Source of the DNA: Paraburkholderia sp. BL23I1N1
Lineage (GTDB): Bacteria; Pseudomonadota; Gammaproteobacteria; Burkholderiales; Burkholderiaceae
Assembly: GCF_003610295.1 (NCBI RefSeq)
Contig: NZ_RAPV01000001.1
Location: forward strand, 1-64,000
Direction: 5' to 3'
Length of the DNA: 64,000 nt
Shown here in pieces: positions 33,251 to 43,536 of the stretch (position 1 is its first letter; each line of letters begins with the position of its first letter). The notes below the pieces were generated by a model. That model worked only from the letters and a program-made list of their open reading frames with translations. It searched no databases and had not been told where the DNA came from. The position numbers were made by a program, and so were the translations under genes.

Positions 33251-35098
33251 ATGTCCCGTCCGCTCGAAATCCTCAACGAAGTTTTTGGCTACCCCGCATT
33301 CCGAGGACAGCAGGGCGAAATTGTCGAACACGTCGCCGGCGGTGGCGATTGTCTCGTGCTGATGCCAACGGGCGGCGGTAAATCGCTGTGCTATCAGATC
33401 CCGTCGCTGGTGCGGCGCGAAGCAGGCTGCGGAGCGGGGATCGTGGTGTCCCCGCTGATCGCGTTGATGCAGGACCAGGTTGCCGCACTCACGGAGGTCG
33501 GCGTGCGCGCCGCTTACCTGAACTCGACGCTGTCGAGCGCGGAGGCGATGGCCACCGAGCGCGCGTTGCGTGAAGGTGAAATCGATCTGCTGTATGTGGC
33601 GCCGGAACGCTTGATGACGCCTCGTTTCCAGGAGTTGCTCGAGCGCACGCGCATCGGATTGTTCGCCATCGACGAAGCGCACTGCGTGTCGCAATGGGGG
33701 CACGATTTCCGTCCTGAATATATTCAGCTGTCGGTGCTGCATGAGCGCTTTCCGAACGTGCCGCGCATTGCACTCACCGCGACCGCCGACGCGATTACGC
33801 GCGACGAAATCGTCCACCGTCTCGCGCTCGATGACGCGCGCATCTTTGTTTCCAGCTTCGATCGCCCGAACATCCGCTATCGCATCGTCGAAAAGGACAA
33901 TGCGCGTACGCAATTGCTCGACTTCATTCGCGCCGAACACTCGAAACCGGATGGCACGACCGACGCCGGCGTTGTCTACTGCCTGTCGCGTCGCAAGGTC
34001 GAAGAAACGGCAGAGTGGCTGAAAGAGAAAGGGATGCGCGCGTTGCCTTACCACGCCGGCATGGAGTTCGAAATTCGCCAGAAGCATCAGGAGATGTTTC
34101 AGCGCGAGGAGGGCATCGTGATGTGCGCGACGATCGCCTTCGGCATGGGCATCGACAAGCCGGACGTGCGCTTCGTGGCGCATCTTGATTTGCCGAAGAG
34201 TGTCGAAGGTTACTACCAGGAAACCGGGCGCGCAGGCCGCGACGGCATGCCGGCGAACGCCTGGATGGCGTACGGTCTGGGCGACGTCGTACAGCAGCGC
34301 AAGATGATCGACGAGTCCGACGCCGACGATGCGCATAAGCGCGTGCAGACCGGCAAGCTCGACGCGTTACTCGGGCTGTGCGAAGCGGCGACCTGCCGCC
34401 GGGTGCGGCTGCTCGCGTATTTCGGCGAATCCAGCAAGCCGTGCGGCAACTGCGACAACTGCATCGAGCCGCCCGATACATGGGACGCGACGCGCGAAGC
34501 GCAGATGGCGCTGTCATGCGTGTTCCGCGCGCAGCGGGCGAGTGGATTTCACTTTGGCGCCGGGCACCTGATCGACATTCTGCGTGGCAACCGCAGCGAG
34601 AAGATCCTGCAACGCGGCCACGAAAAGCTCACCACCTTTGGGATCGGGGCGGCGTTCGGCGAGCCGGAGTGGCGCGCCATCTTTCGCCAGCTCGTCGCAT
34701 TCGGCTATCTCACCGTCGACCACGAAGGTTTCGGCTCGCTCATGCTGACCGAGGCGGCCAAAGCAGTGTTGAAGAGTGAGCAGAACGTCACGATGCGCCG
34801 CTACGTGAAGCCAACGCGCACCCGCCAGTCATCCGGTCGCACCAGCGAGCGCGCCGACCCGACGATCGGCATGGGCCCGCGCGAGCGCGCCCGCTGGGAA
34901 CGACTGCGCGCCTGGCGCACGGAGACGGCGAAAAGCGACGGCGTGCCGGCCTACGTTATTTTCCACGACGCCACGCTGGCCGAAATTGCCCGCAACGGCC
35001 CCGATTCCATCGAGGATTTGCGCGGCATTCCGGGCATGGGTGCCCGCAAACTCGACCGTTTTGGCGACGAGTTGCTGGAAGTCGTTGCTGCCGACTGA
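33251..35098 (+). CDS. recQ: ATP-dependent DNA helicase RecQ
   Basis: 615 residues, full length. Helicase core: Walker A PTGGGKS at 39-45, DEAH at 141-144 followed by [13 protein letters not shown] (aromatic-rich loop), and motif [14 protein letters not shown] near 325. A zinc-binding RQC region follows with Cys residues in CEAATCRR and KPCGNCDNC, then a winged-helix part, and an HRDC domain from about residue 535 ([18 protein letters not shown]) to the end. RecQ unwinds recombination and repair intermediates 3' to 5'. It is a lone gene between the rif and str blocks, with its own start region after the rpoC terminator. Confidence 0.97.
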   Translation: MSRPLEILNEVFGYPAFRGQQGEIVEHVAGGGDCLVLMPTGGGKSLCYQIPSLVRREAGCGAGIVVSPLIALMQDQVAALTEVGVRAAYLNSTLSSAEAMATERALREGEIDLLYVAPERLMTPRFQELLERTRIGLFAIDEAHCVSQWGHDFRPEYIQLSVLHERFPNVPRIALTATADAITRDEIVHRLALDDARIFVSSFDRPNIRYRIVEKDNARTQLLDFIRAEHSKPDGTTDAGVVYCLSRRKVEETAEWLKEKGMRALPYHAGMEFEIRQKHQEMFQREEGIVMCATIAFGMGIDKPDVRFVAHLDLPKSVEGYYQETGRAGRDGMPANAWMAYGLGDVVQQRKMIDESDADDAHKRVQTGKLDALLGLCEAATCRRVRLLAYFGESSKPCGNCDNCIEPPDTWDATREAQMALSCVFRAQRASGFHFGAGHLIDILRGNRSEKILQRGHEKLTTFGIGAAFGEPEWRAIFRQLVAFGYLTVDHEGFGSLMLTEAAKAVLKSEQNVTMRRYVKPTRTRQSSGRTSERADPTIGMGPRERARWERLRAWRTETAKSDGVPAYVIFHDATLAEIARNGPDSIEDLRGIPGMGARKLDRFGDELLEVVAAD

Positions 35099-35150
35099 GT
35101 GTCGGTGAGCCTAGTTTGAGGTCGGCAGGCGTGCGAAACAATGCAACCTG

Positions 35151-35180
35151 TTGACTCGCTTAGCATTTTCGGAATATTAT
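35151..35180 (+). promoter_or_regulatory. Promoter of the str operon
   Basis: TTGACT at 35151-35156 and TATTAT at 35175-35180 (18-bp spacing) lie about 140 bp upstream of rpsL and just after recQ. Likely the main promoter for rpsL-rpsG-fusA-tuf. Confidence 0.65.
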
Positions 35181-35319
35181 GCTAGGTTCCGGTTCTTGGA
35201 ATGCCTGTGTGCGAAGTCAATTCGTGCGCCGACACCCTAGTTCGGAAGTTCGATGCGCAATCGTTTCTGCTTTGCCCGGAAACAGATGCGTCGATTTTGT
35301 TCAATTTCAGGAATAAACA

Positions 35320-35700
35320 ATGCCAACCATCAATCAACTGGTTCGCAAAGGCCGCGCGTCGGAAACGACGAAGAGCAAGAGCCCGGCTTTGCAGGACTGC
35401 CCCCAGCGTCGCGGCGTGTGCACCCGTGTGTACACCACGACGCCTAAGAAGCCTAACTCGGCACTGCGTAAGGTTGCCAAGGTTCGTCTGACGAACGGCT
35501 TCGAAGTTATTTCGTACATCGGTGGTGAAGGCCACAACCTGCAGGAACACTCGGTCGTGCTGATTCGCGGCGGTCGTGTTAAGGACTTGCCGGGTGTGCG
35601 TTACCACATGGTTCGCGGCTCGCTGGATACCCAGGGCGTCAAGGATCGTAAGCAGGCTCGCTCGAAGTACGGTGCGAAGCGTGCCAAGGCCGGCAAGTAA
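35320..35700 (+). CDS. rpsL: 30S ribosomal protein S12
   Basis: 126 residues, decoding-centre protein. The two lysines whose change gives streptomycin resistance are wild type: K43 in [11 protein letters not shown] and K88 in [12 protein letters not shown]. The conserved D89 beta-methylthiolation site is also present. Starts at ATG 35320 ([12 protein letters not shown]). First gene of the str operon, 181 bp ahead of rpsG. Confidence 0.98.
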   Translation: MPTINQLVRKGRASETTKSKSPALQDCPQRRGVCTRVYTTTPKKPNSALRKVAKVRLTNGFEVISYIGGEGHNLQEHSVVLIRGGRVKDLPGVRYHMVRGSLDTQGVKDRKQARSKYGAKRAKAGK

Positions 35701-35881
35701 TTAGCCGGTCAGTGTAGTTTCAGGTCGCCTGCAAAGGCGGTAATAGCGGTGGTGCCGGAATCGCCGGTGCTGTCGAGTAAGTGGTCACCCGACCGGGCTG
35801 GTAAGTCGTTAGAGATGAATCGGGTTAGTTGGTGGCCGCGGGGCTAAAAACAGCTCCAACTGAAAAAGTAAAGGAAGAAAC

Positions 35882-36352
35882 ATGCCGCGTCGTCGCGAAG
35901 TCCCCAAGCGGGAAGTGTTGCCGGATCCGAAGTTCGGTAACGTAGATGTTGCAAAGTTCATGAACGTGCTGATGCTCTCCGGCAAGAAGTCGGTTGCTGA
36001 GCGTATCGTGTACGGCGCTTTCGAACAGATCCAGACCAAGGGTGGCAAGGACCCGCTGGAAGTGTTCACGGTAGCGCTCAACAACGTCAAGCCGGTGGTC
36101 GAAGTTAAGAGCCGCCGCGTTGGTGGTGCGAACTATCAGGTTCCGGTCGAAGTGCGTCCGTCGCGTCGTATGGCATTGGCGATGCGTTGGTTGCGTGAAG
36201 CCGCGAAGAAGCGCAGCGAGAAGTCGATGGCCCTGCGTCTGGCAGGTGAACTCTCCGAAGCGGCCGAAGGCCGTGGCGGCGCGATGAAGAAGCGCGACGA
36301 AGTTCACCGGATGGCAGAAGCCAACAAGGCGTTCTCGCACTTCCGTTTCTAA
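35882..36352 (+). CDS. rpsG: 30S ribosomal protein S7
   Basis: 156 residues, nucleates assembly of the 30S head by binding the 3' major domain of 16S. Begins [20 protein letters not shown] and contains [24 protein letters not shown]. In E. coli S7 represses translation of this operon. AGGAAG stands just upstream of ATG 35882. A GC-rich hairpin lies between this gene and fusA. Confidence 0.98.
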   Translation: MPRRREVPKREVLPDPKFGNVDVAKFMNVLMLSGKKSVAERIVYGAFEQIQTKGGKDPLEVFTVALNNVKPVVEVKSRRVGGANYQVPVEVRPSRRMALAMRWLREAAKKRSEKSMALRLAGELSEAAEGRGGAMKKRDEVHRMAEANKAFSHFRF

Positions 36353-36396
36353 GCTTCCCGAACCCGGGTTTAGCAGAAAAAGCGGAAAGAAATTCC

Positions 36397-36427
36397 GGGC
36401 GGGTGCGCTTACAAAGCGCCTCGCCCG
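36397..36427 (+). other. GC-rich hairpin between rpsG and fusA
   Basis: CGGGCGGGTGCGCT - TACAA - AGCGCCTCGCCCG folds with one bulge and is followed by TTTGTGTT. It could be a partial terminator or an mRNA control structure tuning fusA-tuf against rpsL-rpsG. Confidence 0.45.
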
Positions 36428-36486
36428 TTTGTGTTACAGCGTGATGGGTATTTTCTCGCATCGCGTCATCCCAATAGAGGATCAAA

Positions 36487-38589
36487 GTGGCTCGCAAGAC
36501 ACCTATCGAGCGCTACCGTAACATCGGTATTAGCGCTCACATCGACGCCGGCAAAACGACGACGACCGAGCGCATCCTGTTCTATACCGGCGTGAACCAC
36601 AAGATTGGTGAAGTTCACGACGGCGCTGCCACCATGGACTGGATGGAGCAGGAGCAGGAACGCGGCATCACGATCACGTCCGCTGCTACCACGGCGTTCT
36701 GGAAAGGCATGGCCGGCGACCGCGCTGAGCACCGCATCAACATCATCGACACCCCGGGCCACGTCGACTTCACGATTGAAGTTGAGCGCTCGATGCGCGT
36801 GCTCGACGGTGCATGCATGGTCTACTGCGCAGTGGGCGGTGTGCAGCCGCAGTCGGAAACTGTGTGGCGTCAGGCTAACAAGTACAAGGTTCCCCGTCTC
36901 GCGTTCATCAACAAGATGGACCGTACCGGCGCGAACTTCTTCAAGGTCTACGACCAGCTCAAGCTGCGTCTGAAGGCAAACCCGGTTCCGGTCGTGGTGC
37001 CTATCGGCGCTGAAGAGACGTTCACGGGCGTGGTCGATCTGCTGAAGATGAAAGCGATCATTTGGGACGAGGCGTCCCAAGGCACGAAGTTCTCGTACGA
37101 AGAAATCCCGGCAGAACTCGTCGACACGTGCAACGAATGGCGCGAGAAGATGGTCGAAGCCGCGGCTGAGTCGAGCGAAGACATGATGAACAAGTACCTC
37201 GAGTCGGGCGAACTGACCGAGGCGGAAATCATCAAGGGTCTGCGCGACCGTACGATTGCGTGCGAAATCCAGCCGATGCTGTGCGGTACCGCGTTCAAGA
37301 ACAAGGGCGTGCAACGGATGCTGGACGCCGTGCTCGACTTCCTGCCGTCGCCGATCGACATTCCGCCGGTTACGGGCGAACTCGAAAACGGTGAAAAGGC
37401 TGAGCGTCGCGCAGCTGACGACGAGAAGTTCTCGTCCCTCGCGTTCAAGATCATGACCGACCCGTTTGTCGGCCAGCTGATCTTCTTCCGTGTGTACTCC
37501 GGTACGACGAAGTCGGGCGACACGCTGCTGAACGCGACCAAGGACAAGAAGGAACGTCTCGGTCGTATTCTGCTGATGCACGCAAACCAGCGTGAAGAAA
37601 TCAAGGAAGTGCACGCAGGCGACATCGCTGCTGCTGTTGGCCTGAAAGACGCAACGACGGGCGACACGCTGTGCGATCCGCTGCACCCGATCGTGCTCGA
37701 ACGCATGATTTTCCCGGAGCCGGTGATTTCGCAGGCTGTTGAGCCGAAGACGAAGCCGGACCAGGAAAAGATGGGTCTGGCCCTGAACCGTCTGGCTCAG
37801 GAAGATCCGTCGTTCCGCGTTCAAACGGATGAAGAATCGGGTCAAACCATTATTTCGGGCATGGGCGAGCTCCACCTGGAAATTCTGGTTGACCGGATGA
37901 AGCGTGAATTCGGCGTCGAAGCAACGGTTGGCAAGCCGCAGGTGGCTTACCGCGAAACGATTCGCGGCAAGGCGGAAGACGTCGACGGCAAGTTCGTCAA
38001 GCAGTCGGGTGGTCGCGGCCAGTACGGTCACGCGGTCATTACGCTCGAGCCGAATGAGCAGGGCAAGGGCTACGAGTTCCTGGACGAAATCAAGGGCGGT
38101 GTGATTCCGCGTGAATACATCCCGGCAGTCGACAAGGGTATCCAGGAAACGCTGAAGGCTGGCGTGCTGGCAGGCTTCCCGGTCGTTGACGTGAAGGTTC
38201 ACCTGACGTTCGGTTCGTACCACGACGTTGACTCGAACGAAAATGCGTTCCGCATGGCTGGTTCGATGGCGTTCAAGGAAGCAATGCGCAAGGCGCAGCC
38301 GGTCATCCTCGAACCGATGATGGCTGTGGAAGTCGAAACGCCTGAAGATTACATGGGCAACGTGATGGGCGACCTGTCGGGCCGTCGCGGTATCGTTCAG
38401 GGCATGGACGACATGGTTGGCGGCGGCAAGATCGTTCGCGCCGAAGTACCGCTGTCGGAAATGTTCGGCTACTCGACGTCGCTGCGTTCGCTGACCCAAG
38501 GTCGTGCAACGTACACGATGGAGTTCAAGCACTACTCCGAAGCACCGCGCAACGTGTCTGAAGCGATCATCAACGCGAAGTCGAAGTAA
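36487..38589 (+). CDS. fusA: Elongation factor G
   Basis: 700 residues from a GTG start at 36487 ([15 protein letters not shown]), preceded by AGAGGAT. The translocase GTPase: AHIDAGKTT at 18-26, [23 protein letters not shown], and [11 protein letters not shown]; domains II-V follow, with the domain IV tip near [16 protein letters not shown]. It moves tRNAs and mRNA after peptide transfer and helps recycle ribosomes. 47 bp before the second tuf gene. Confidence 0.99.
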   Translation: MARKTPIERYRNIGISAHIDAGKTTTTERILFYTGVNHKIGEVHDGAATMDWMEQEQERGITITSAATTAFWKGMAGDRAEHRINIIDTPGHVDFTIEVERSMRVLDGACMVYCAVGGVQPQSETVWRQANKYKVPRLAFINKMDRTGANFFKVYDQLKLRLKANPVPVVVPIGAEETFTGVVDLLKMKAIIWDEASQGTKFSYEEIPAELVDTCNEWREKMVEAAAESSEDMMNKYLESGELTEAEIIKGLRDRTIACEIQPMLCGTAFKNKGVQRMLDAVLDFLPSPIDIPPVTGELENGEKAERRAADDEKFSSLAFKIMTDPFVGQLIFFRVYSGTTKSGDTLLNATKDKKERLGRILLMHANQREEIKEVHAGDIAAAVGLKDATTGDTLCDPLHPIVLERMIFPEPVISQAVEPKTKPDQEKMGLALNRLAQEDPSFRVQTDEESGQTIISGMGELHLEILVDRMKREFGVEATVGKPQVAYRETIRGKAEDVDGKFVKQSGGRGQYGHAVITLEPNEQGKGYEFLDEIKGGVIPREYIPAVDKGIQETLKAGVLAGFPVVDVKVHLTFGSYHDVDSNENAFRMAGSMAFKEAMRKAQPVILEPMMAVEVETPEDYMGNVMGDLSGRRGIVQGMDDMVGGGKIVRAEVPLSEMFGYSTSLRSLTQGRATYTMEFKHYSEAPRNVSEAIINAKSK

Positions 38590-38636
38590 GTACGCGGCAA
38601 GTCATTCAACGATTAACTTTTTGAAAGAAGAGAAAC

Positions 38637-39828
38637 ATGGCTAAAGGTAAATTCGAACGGACCAAGCCGCACGTGAACGTCGGCACGATCGGTCACGTTG
38701 ACCACGGCAAGACCACGCTGACGGCAGCGATCACGACGGTGCTGACCAAGAAGTTTGGCGGCGAAGCAAAGGCATACGACCAGATCGACGCGGCGCCGGA
38801 AGAAAAGGCACGTGGCATCACGATCAACACGGCGCACGTCGAGTACGAAACGGCTAACCGCCACTACGCACACGTCGACTGCCCGGGCCACGCTGACTAT
38901 GTGAAGAACATGATCACGGGCGCAGCGCAGATGGACGGCGCGATCCTGGTGTGCTCGGCCGCCGACGGCCCGATGCCACAAACGCGTGAGCACATCCTGC
39001 TGGCGCGTCAGGTTGGCGTTCCGTACATCATCGTGTTTCCTGAACAAGTGCGACATGGTGGACGACGCTGAGCTGCTGGAGCTGGTCGAGATGGAAGTTC
39101 GCGAACTTCTGTCGAAGTACGACTTCCCGGGCGACGACACGCCGATCATCAAGGGTTCGGCCAAGCTGGCGCTGGAAGGCGACGCAGGCGAGCTGGGCGA
39201 AGTGGCGATCATGAACCTGGCCGACGCGCTGGATACGTACATCCCGACGCCGGAGCGCGCAGTTGACGGTGCGTTCCTGATGCCGGTGGAAGACGTGTTC
39301 TCGATCTCGGGTCGCGGCACGGTGGTGACGGGTCGCGTTGAGCGCGGCGTGGTGAAGGTCGGCGAAGAAATCGAAATCGTCGGTATCAAGCCGACGGTGA
39401 AGACGACGTGCACGGGCGTGGAAATGTTCCGCAAGCTGCTCGACCAGGGTCAGGCCGGCGACAACGTGGGTATCCTGCTGCGCGGCACGAAGCGTGAAGA
39501 CGTGGAGCGTGGCCAGGTTCTGGCGAAGCCGGGTTCGATCAACCCGCACACGCACTTCACGGCTGAAGTGTACGTGCTGAGCAAGGACGAAGGCGGTCGC
39601 CACACGCCGTTCTTCAACAACTATCGTCCGCAGTTCTACTTCCGTACGACGGACGTGACGGGCTCGATCGAGTTGCCGAAGGACAAGGAAATGGTCATGC
39701 CGGGCGACAACGTGTCGATCACGGTGAAGCTGATCAACCCGATCGCGATGGAAGAAGGTCTGCGCTTCGCAATTCGCGAAGGCGGCCGTACGGTCGGCGC
39801 AGGTGTGGTTGCCAAGATTCTCGAGTAA
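38637..39828 (+). CDS. tuf: Elongation factor Tu, second copy, frameshifted as sequenced
   Basis: The gene is one base longer than the intact copy at 19463 (1,192 versus 1,191). An extra T lies in the run TTT at 39036-39038: this copy reads ATCGTGTTTCCTGAACAAG where the other has ATCGTGTTCCTGAACAAG. The shift occurs near codon 134, just before the NKCD guanine-specificity motif, and the first frame ends at 39071. Beyond it the original frame resumes and is identical to the other copy through [12 protein letters not shown] homopolymer sequencing error is the likeliest cause. A true inactivating mutation is possible because the other tuf copy is intact. It closes the str operon. Confidence 0.93.
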
Positions 39829-39862
39829 AATCGAGGGCTGAAGTTGCAGTAAGTGGTGCCCG

Positions 39863-39897
39863 GAGCCGGGCGCCAGCCCACAGCGGGTGCCCGGCTC
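39863..39897 (+). terminator. Hairpin after tuf (probable terminator)
   Basis: GAGCCGGGC / GCCCGGCTC arms enclose a loop of about 17 bases, followed after seven bases by TTCTTTT. A likely partial terminator between the str and S10 operons; rpsJ begins 58 bp downstream. Confidence 0.55.
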
Positions 39898-39954
39898 TAC
39901 GTTCTTTTACTATCTGGCGGCGCAATACCGCCTCGCTCTTTCCAAGGAATTGTC

Positions 39955-40266
39955 ATGCAGAACCAGAAAATCCGCATTCGCCTGAAGGCTTTCGACTATC
40001 GCCTGATCGATCAATCGGCAGCTGAAATCGTCGACACGGCAAAGCGGACTGGCGCAATCGTTCGTGGTCCGGTGCCCCTGCCGACCCGCATTCAACGTTT
40101 CGACATCCTGCGTTCGCCGCACGTTAACAAGACGTCGCGCGATCAGCTCGAAATCCGTACGCACCAGCGCCTGATGGACATCGTCGATCCGACGGACAAG
40201 ACCGTCGACGCACTGATGAAGCTGGACCTGCCGGCTGGCGTGGACGTGGAAATCAAGCTCCAATAA
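39955..40266 (+). CDS. rpsJ: 30S ribosomal protein S10 (NusE)
   Basis: 103 residues from ATG 39955 ([20 protein letters not shown]), with AAGGAA upstream. Domain marks are [20 protein letters not shown] and [21 protein letters not shown]10 is a 30S head protein and, as NusE, binds NusB at boxA and NusG during antitermination and transcription-translation coupling. An upstream in-frame start at 39853 lies in the preceding hairpin and is not used. First gene of the S10 operon. Confidence 0.98.
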   Translation: MQNQKIRIRLKAFDYRLIDQSAAEIVDTAKRTGAIVRGPVPLPTRIQRFDILRSPHVNKTSRDQLEIRTHQRLMDIVDPTDKTVDALMKLDLPAGVDVEIKLQ

Positions 40267-40316
40267 GGCTTCAGAGCGTTGCCCAGTATGCTGGACAGCG
40301 CTAAGTCATTGATTGC

Positions 40317-40345
40317 TTGCGAAAAACGAAAGGCCTCGCTATAAT
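40317..40345 (+). promoter_or_regulatory. Internal promoter between rpsJ and rplC
   Basis: TTGCGA at 40317-40322 and a perfect TATAAT at 40340-40345, 17 bp apart. The 212-bp gap after rpsJ is much larger than the other S10-operon gaps, which supports a separate start for rplC onward. GCGAAAA (40319-40325) can also pair with TTTTCGC (40353-40359). Confidence 0.65.
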
Positions 40346-40478
40346 AGTGGGCTTTTCGCGCATTTGCGCAAAAAAGTCGGTGTGCTGCAGCATGGCTTCA
40401 CCCGAAGCGCATGCCTGAAACGGCACCGGCATTTTGTAAATTAGCCCCGACCAATCGCAGTCGGGAATGGAGAAAACG

Positions 40479-41138
40479 ATGAGCCTTGGACTCGTAGGTC
40501 GCAAGGTTGGCATGACCCGTATCTTCACGGCAGAAGGGGATTCGATTCCCGTTACCGTGCTGGACGTGTCCGACAACCGCGTGACGCAGATCAAGACTGT
40601 TGAAACCGACGGCTACACCGCCGTGCAGGTTGCATTCGGTACGCGCCGTGCATCGCGTGTGACGAAGCCGTTGGCCGGTCATCTCGCCAAAGCCGGTGTT
40701 CAAGCCGGTGAAATCCTCAAAGAATTCCAGATCGATGCTGCCAAGGCTGCCGAGTTGTCGAACGGCACCGTGGTCGGTCCCGATCTGTTCGAAGTAGGCC
40801 AGAAGGTCGACGTGCAAGGCGTGTCGATCGGTAAGGGCTACGCCGGTACCATCAAGCGTTACAACTTCGCATCCGGCCGTGCATCGCACGGTAACTCGCG
40901 CTCGCACAACGTGCCGGGTTCGATCGGTATGGCGCAGGATCCGGGTCGTGTTTTCCCGGGTAAGCGCATGACCGGTCACATGGGTGACGATACGGTAACC
41001 GTGCAAAACCTCGAAATCGCTCGTATCGACGCTGACCGCAAGCTGTTGCTGGTCAAGGGCGCCGTTCCGGGTGCGAAGGGTGGCAAGGTATTCGTTACGC
41101 CGGCCGTGAAGACGCGTGCCGTGAAAGGAGCGAAATAA
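40479..41138 (+). CDS. rplC: 50S ribosomal protein L3
   Basis: 219 residues from ATG 40479 ([20 protein letters not shown]), with GGAGA upstream. The extended loop near the peptidyl-transferase centre is visible as [20 protein letters not shown] then [19 protein letters not shown]. One of the first proteins in 50S assembly. An in-frame start four codons earlier (40467) overlaps the ribosome site. The stop codon overlaps the rplD start by one base (TAATG). Confidence 0.97.
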   Translation: MSLGLVGRKVGMTRIFTAEGDSIPVTVLDVSDNRVTQIKTVETDGYTAVQVAFGTRRASRVTKPLAGHLAKAGVQAGEILKEFQIDAAKAAELSNGTVVGPDLFEVGQKVDVQGVSIGKGYAGTIKRYNFASGRASHGNSRSHNVPGSIGMAQDPGRVFPGKRMTGHMGDDTVTVQNLEIARIDADRKLLLVKGAVPGAKGGKVFVTPAVKTRAVKGAK

Positions 41139-41758
41139 TGGAACTTAAGCTCCTGAATGCCAATGGTCAGGAAGGTGCAGGCGTTAGCGCGTCGGACGTA
41201 GTGTTCGGCCGCGACTATAACGAAGCCCTGATTCACCAGGTTGTGGTGGCGTATCAAGCGAATGCCCGTAGCGGTAACCGCGCGCAGAAGGACCGTGAGC
41301 AAGTCAAGCACACGACCAAGAAGCCGTGGCGCCAGAAGGGTACGGGCCGCGCCCGTGCCGGTATGTCGTCGAGCCCGCTGTGGCGCGGCGGTGGCCGGAT
41401 CTTCCCGAATTCGCCGGAAGAAAACTTTTCGCACAAGGTCAACAAGAAGATGCATCGCGCAGGTCTCTGCTCGATCTTCTCGCAGCTGGCCCGCGAAGGC
41501 CGCATCTCGGTGGTCGACGAGCTGACGCTCGAAGCGCCGAAGACGAAGCTGCTGGCCGAAAAATTCAAGGCGATGGGTCTCGATTCCGTGCTGGTGATTA
41601 CCGACACGGTTGACGAAAACCTGTACCTCGCGTCACGCAACCTCGCCCACGTGGCGGTTGTCGAGCCGCGTTACGCCGACCCGCTGTCGCTGATCTACTT
41701 CAAGAAGATCCTGATCACGAAGGCTGCGGTCGCCCAGATCGAGGAGTTGCTGTCATGA
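41138..41758 (+). CDS. rplD: 50S ribosomal protein L4
   Basis: 206 residues. The central exit-tunnel loop is rich in basic residues ([19 protein letters not shown], then [13 protein letters not shown]). In E. coli L4 is the autogenous repressor of the S10 operon and resistance to macrolides can arise in its loop; the [14 protein letters not shown] segment here is wild type. It overlaps rplC by one base and rplW by four (ATGA). Confidence 0.98.
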   Translation: MELKLLNANGQEGAGVSASDVVFGRDYNEALIHQVVVAYQANARSGNRAQKDREQVKHTTKKPWRQKGTGRARAGMSSSPLWRGGGRIFPNSPEENFSHKVNKKMHRAGLCSIFSQLAREGRISVVDELTLEAPKTKLLAEKFKAMGLDSVLVITDTVDENLYLASRNLAHVAVVEPRYADPLSLIYFKKILITKAAVAQIEELLS

Positions 41759-42069
41759 GCGAGATTCGCAAGAACGATCATCGTTTGATGCAGGTCCTGC
41801 TCGCGCCGGTGATCTCCGAAAAGGCGACGCTGGTGGCCGACAAGAACGAGCAAGTTGTGTTCGAAGTCGCGCCCGATGCCACGAAGCAGGAAGTGAAAGC
41901 TGCAGTCGAGCTGCTGTTCAAGGTGGAAGTCAATTCCGTCAACGTGCTGGTCTCGAAGGGCAAAGCCAAGCGCTTTGGCCGCTTCATGGGTAAGCGCAAG
42001 GACGTGAAGAAGGCGTACGTCTGCCTGAAGCCCGGCCAGGAAATCAACTTTGAAGCGGAGGCCAAGTAA
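41755..42069 (+). CDS. rplW: 50S ribosomal protein L23
   Basis: 104 residues. L23 lies at the tunnel exit and docks trigger factor and SRP. The family core [24 protein letters not shown] opens the protein and the extended loop holds [22 protein letters not shown]. Starts inside the rplD stop (ATGA) and ends two bases before rplB. Confidence 0.97.
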   Translation: MSEIRKNDHRLMQVLLAPVISEKATLVADKNEQVVFEVAPDATKQEVKAAVELLFKVEVNSVNVLVSKGKAKRFGRFMGKRKDVKKAYVCLKPGQEINFEAEAK

Positions 42070-42071
42070 TC

Positions 42072-42899
42072 ATGGCAATCGTTAAAGTTAAGCCGACTTC
42101 GCCGGGTCGCCGTGCGATGGTCAAGGTGGTCAACAAGGATCTGCATAAGGGCAAGCCGTTCGCACCGCTGCTCGATTCGCAATCCACGACCGCCGGCCGT
42201 AACAACAACGGCCACATCACCACGCGCCATAAGGGTGGTGGTCATAAGCATCACTATCGCGTCGTCGATTTCCGTCGCAACAAGGACGGCATTCCGGCGA
42301 AGGTCGAACGTCTTGAGTACGATCCGAACCGTAGCGCGAACATCGCGCTGGTTCTGTACGCAGACGGCGAGCGCAAGTACATCATCGCTCCGAAGGGTGT
42401 GACAGTTGGCCAGCAACTGATGTCGGGTTCGGAAGCTCCGATCCGCGCAGGTAATGCGCTGCCGATCCGCAACATTCCGGTCGGTACGACGATTCACTGC
42501 ATCGAAATGCTGCCGGGCAAGGGCGCGCAAATGGCGCGTTCGGCTGGCACGTCGGCGATGTTGCTGGCTCGTGAAGGCATCTACGCACAGGTCCGCCTGC
42601 GCTCAGGTGAAATCCGCCGCGTTCACGTTGAATGCCGCGCGACGATTGGTGAAGTTGGCAACGAAGAGCACAGCCTCCGTCAAATCGGTAAGGCTGGCGC
42701 GAACCGCTGGCGCGGTATCCGCCCGACGGTGCGTGGCGTTGCAATGAACCCGGTCGATCACCCGCACGGTGGTGGTGAAGGCAAGACGGCTGCAGGTCGC
42801 GATCCGGTGAGCCCGTGGGGCACGCCTGCTAAGGGTTATCGCACCCGCAGCAACAAGCGCACGACGAGCATGATCGTCCAGCGCCGTCACAAGCGTTAA
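42072..42899 (+). CDS. rplB: 50S ribosomal protein L2
   Basis: 275 residues. L2 is needed for subunit joining and peptidyl-transferase assembly. The conserved C-terminal histidine loop reads [16 protein letters not shown], and the N-terminal part has [20 protein letters not shown]. Normal length. The start is two bases after the rplW stop and rpsS follows 10 bp later. Confidence 0.98.
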   Translation: MAIVKVKPTSPGRRAMVKVVNKDLHKGKPFAPLLDSQSTTAGRNNNGHITTRHKGGGHKHHYRVVDFRRNKDGIPAKVERLEYDPNRSANIALVLYADGERKYIIAPKGVTVGQQLMSGSEAPIRAGNALPIRNIPVGTTIHCIEMLPGKGAQMARSAGTSAMLLAREGIYAQVRLRSGEIRRVHVECRATIGEVGNEEHSLRQIGKAGANRWRGIRPTVRGVAMNPVDHPHGGGEGKTAAGRDPVSPWGTPAKGYRTRSNKRTTSMIVQRRHKR

Positions 42900-42909
42900 G
42901 GAGTAGGCA

Positions 42910-43185
42910 ATGGCACGTTCTGTAAAAAAAGGTCCGTTCTGCGACGCCCATTTGCTGAAGAAAGTTGAGTCGGCAGCCGCTGCGCGTGACAAGAAGCCGA
43001 TCAAAACCTGGTCGCGTCGTTCGACGATTCTGCCGGATTTCATCGGTCTGACGATTGCCGTGCATAACGGCCGTCAACACGTCCCGGTGTACATCTCGGA
43101 AAACATGGTCGGCCACAAGCTTGGCGAGTTTGCATTGACCCGGACGTTCAAGGGTCACGCAGCCGACAAGAAGGCTAAGAAATAA
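42910..43185 (+). CDS. rpsS: 30S ribosomal protein S19
   Basis: 91 residues, 30S head protein in a complex with S13. [20 protein letters not shown] and [25 protein letters not shown] are characteristic. Preceded by AAGGAG. Part of the tightly packed S10 operon. Confidence 0.98.
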   Translation: MARSVKKGPFCDAHLLKKVESAAAARDKKPIKTWSRRSTILPDFIGLTIAVHNGRQHVPVYISENMVGHKLGEFALTRTFKGHAADKKAKK

Positions 43186-43195
43186 GGGGCTCATG

Positions 43196-43525
43196 ATGGA
43201 AGTGAAAGCAATTCATCGCGGTGCCCGCATCTCGGCGCAGAAAACGCGCCTTGTGGCTGACCAGATCCGCGGTTTGCCGGTCGACAAGGCGCTGAACGTT
43301 CTGACGTTCTCGCCGAAGAAGGCTGCGGGAATCGTGAAAAAGGTCGTGCTGTCGGCGATCGCGAATGCGGAGCATAACGAAGGCGCCGATATCGACGAGC
43401 TCAAAGTAACGAGCATCATGGTCGACAAGGCTGCATCGCTCAAGCGTTTTACCGCGCGCGCTAAAGGCCGTGGTAACCGCATCGAGAAGCAATCCTGTCA
43501 CATCACTGTGACGGTCGGGAATTAA
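43196..43525 (+). CDS. rplV: 50S ribosomal protein L22
   Basis: 109 residues. Two ATGs stand side by side (43193 and 43196). I use the second, giving [20 protein letters not shown] as in related species; the first adds only one Met. The tunnel hairpin is visible near residue 90 ([20 protein letters not shown]), where macrolide-resistance changes occur; it looks wild type. Ten bases follow rpsS and eleven precede rpsC. Confidence 0.96.
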
Positions 43526-43536
43526 GGGGTCATACG

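Noticed and set aside
36466-38532. Long antisense open frames over fusA and both tuf genes
   Set aside because: Same composition effect; the identical antisense frame in both tuf copies simply follows the identical sense sequence.
19463-39828. The two tuf genes as ends of a mobile or duplicated segment
   Set aside because: Duplicate tuf genes in these two operons are ancestral in proteobacteria; the DNA between them is core genome with no transposase or target-site repeat.
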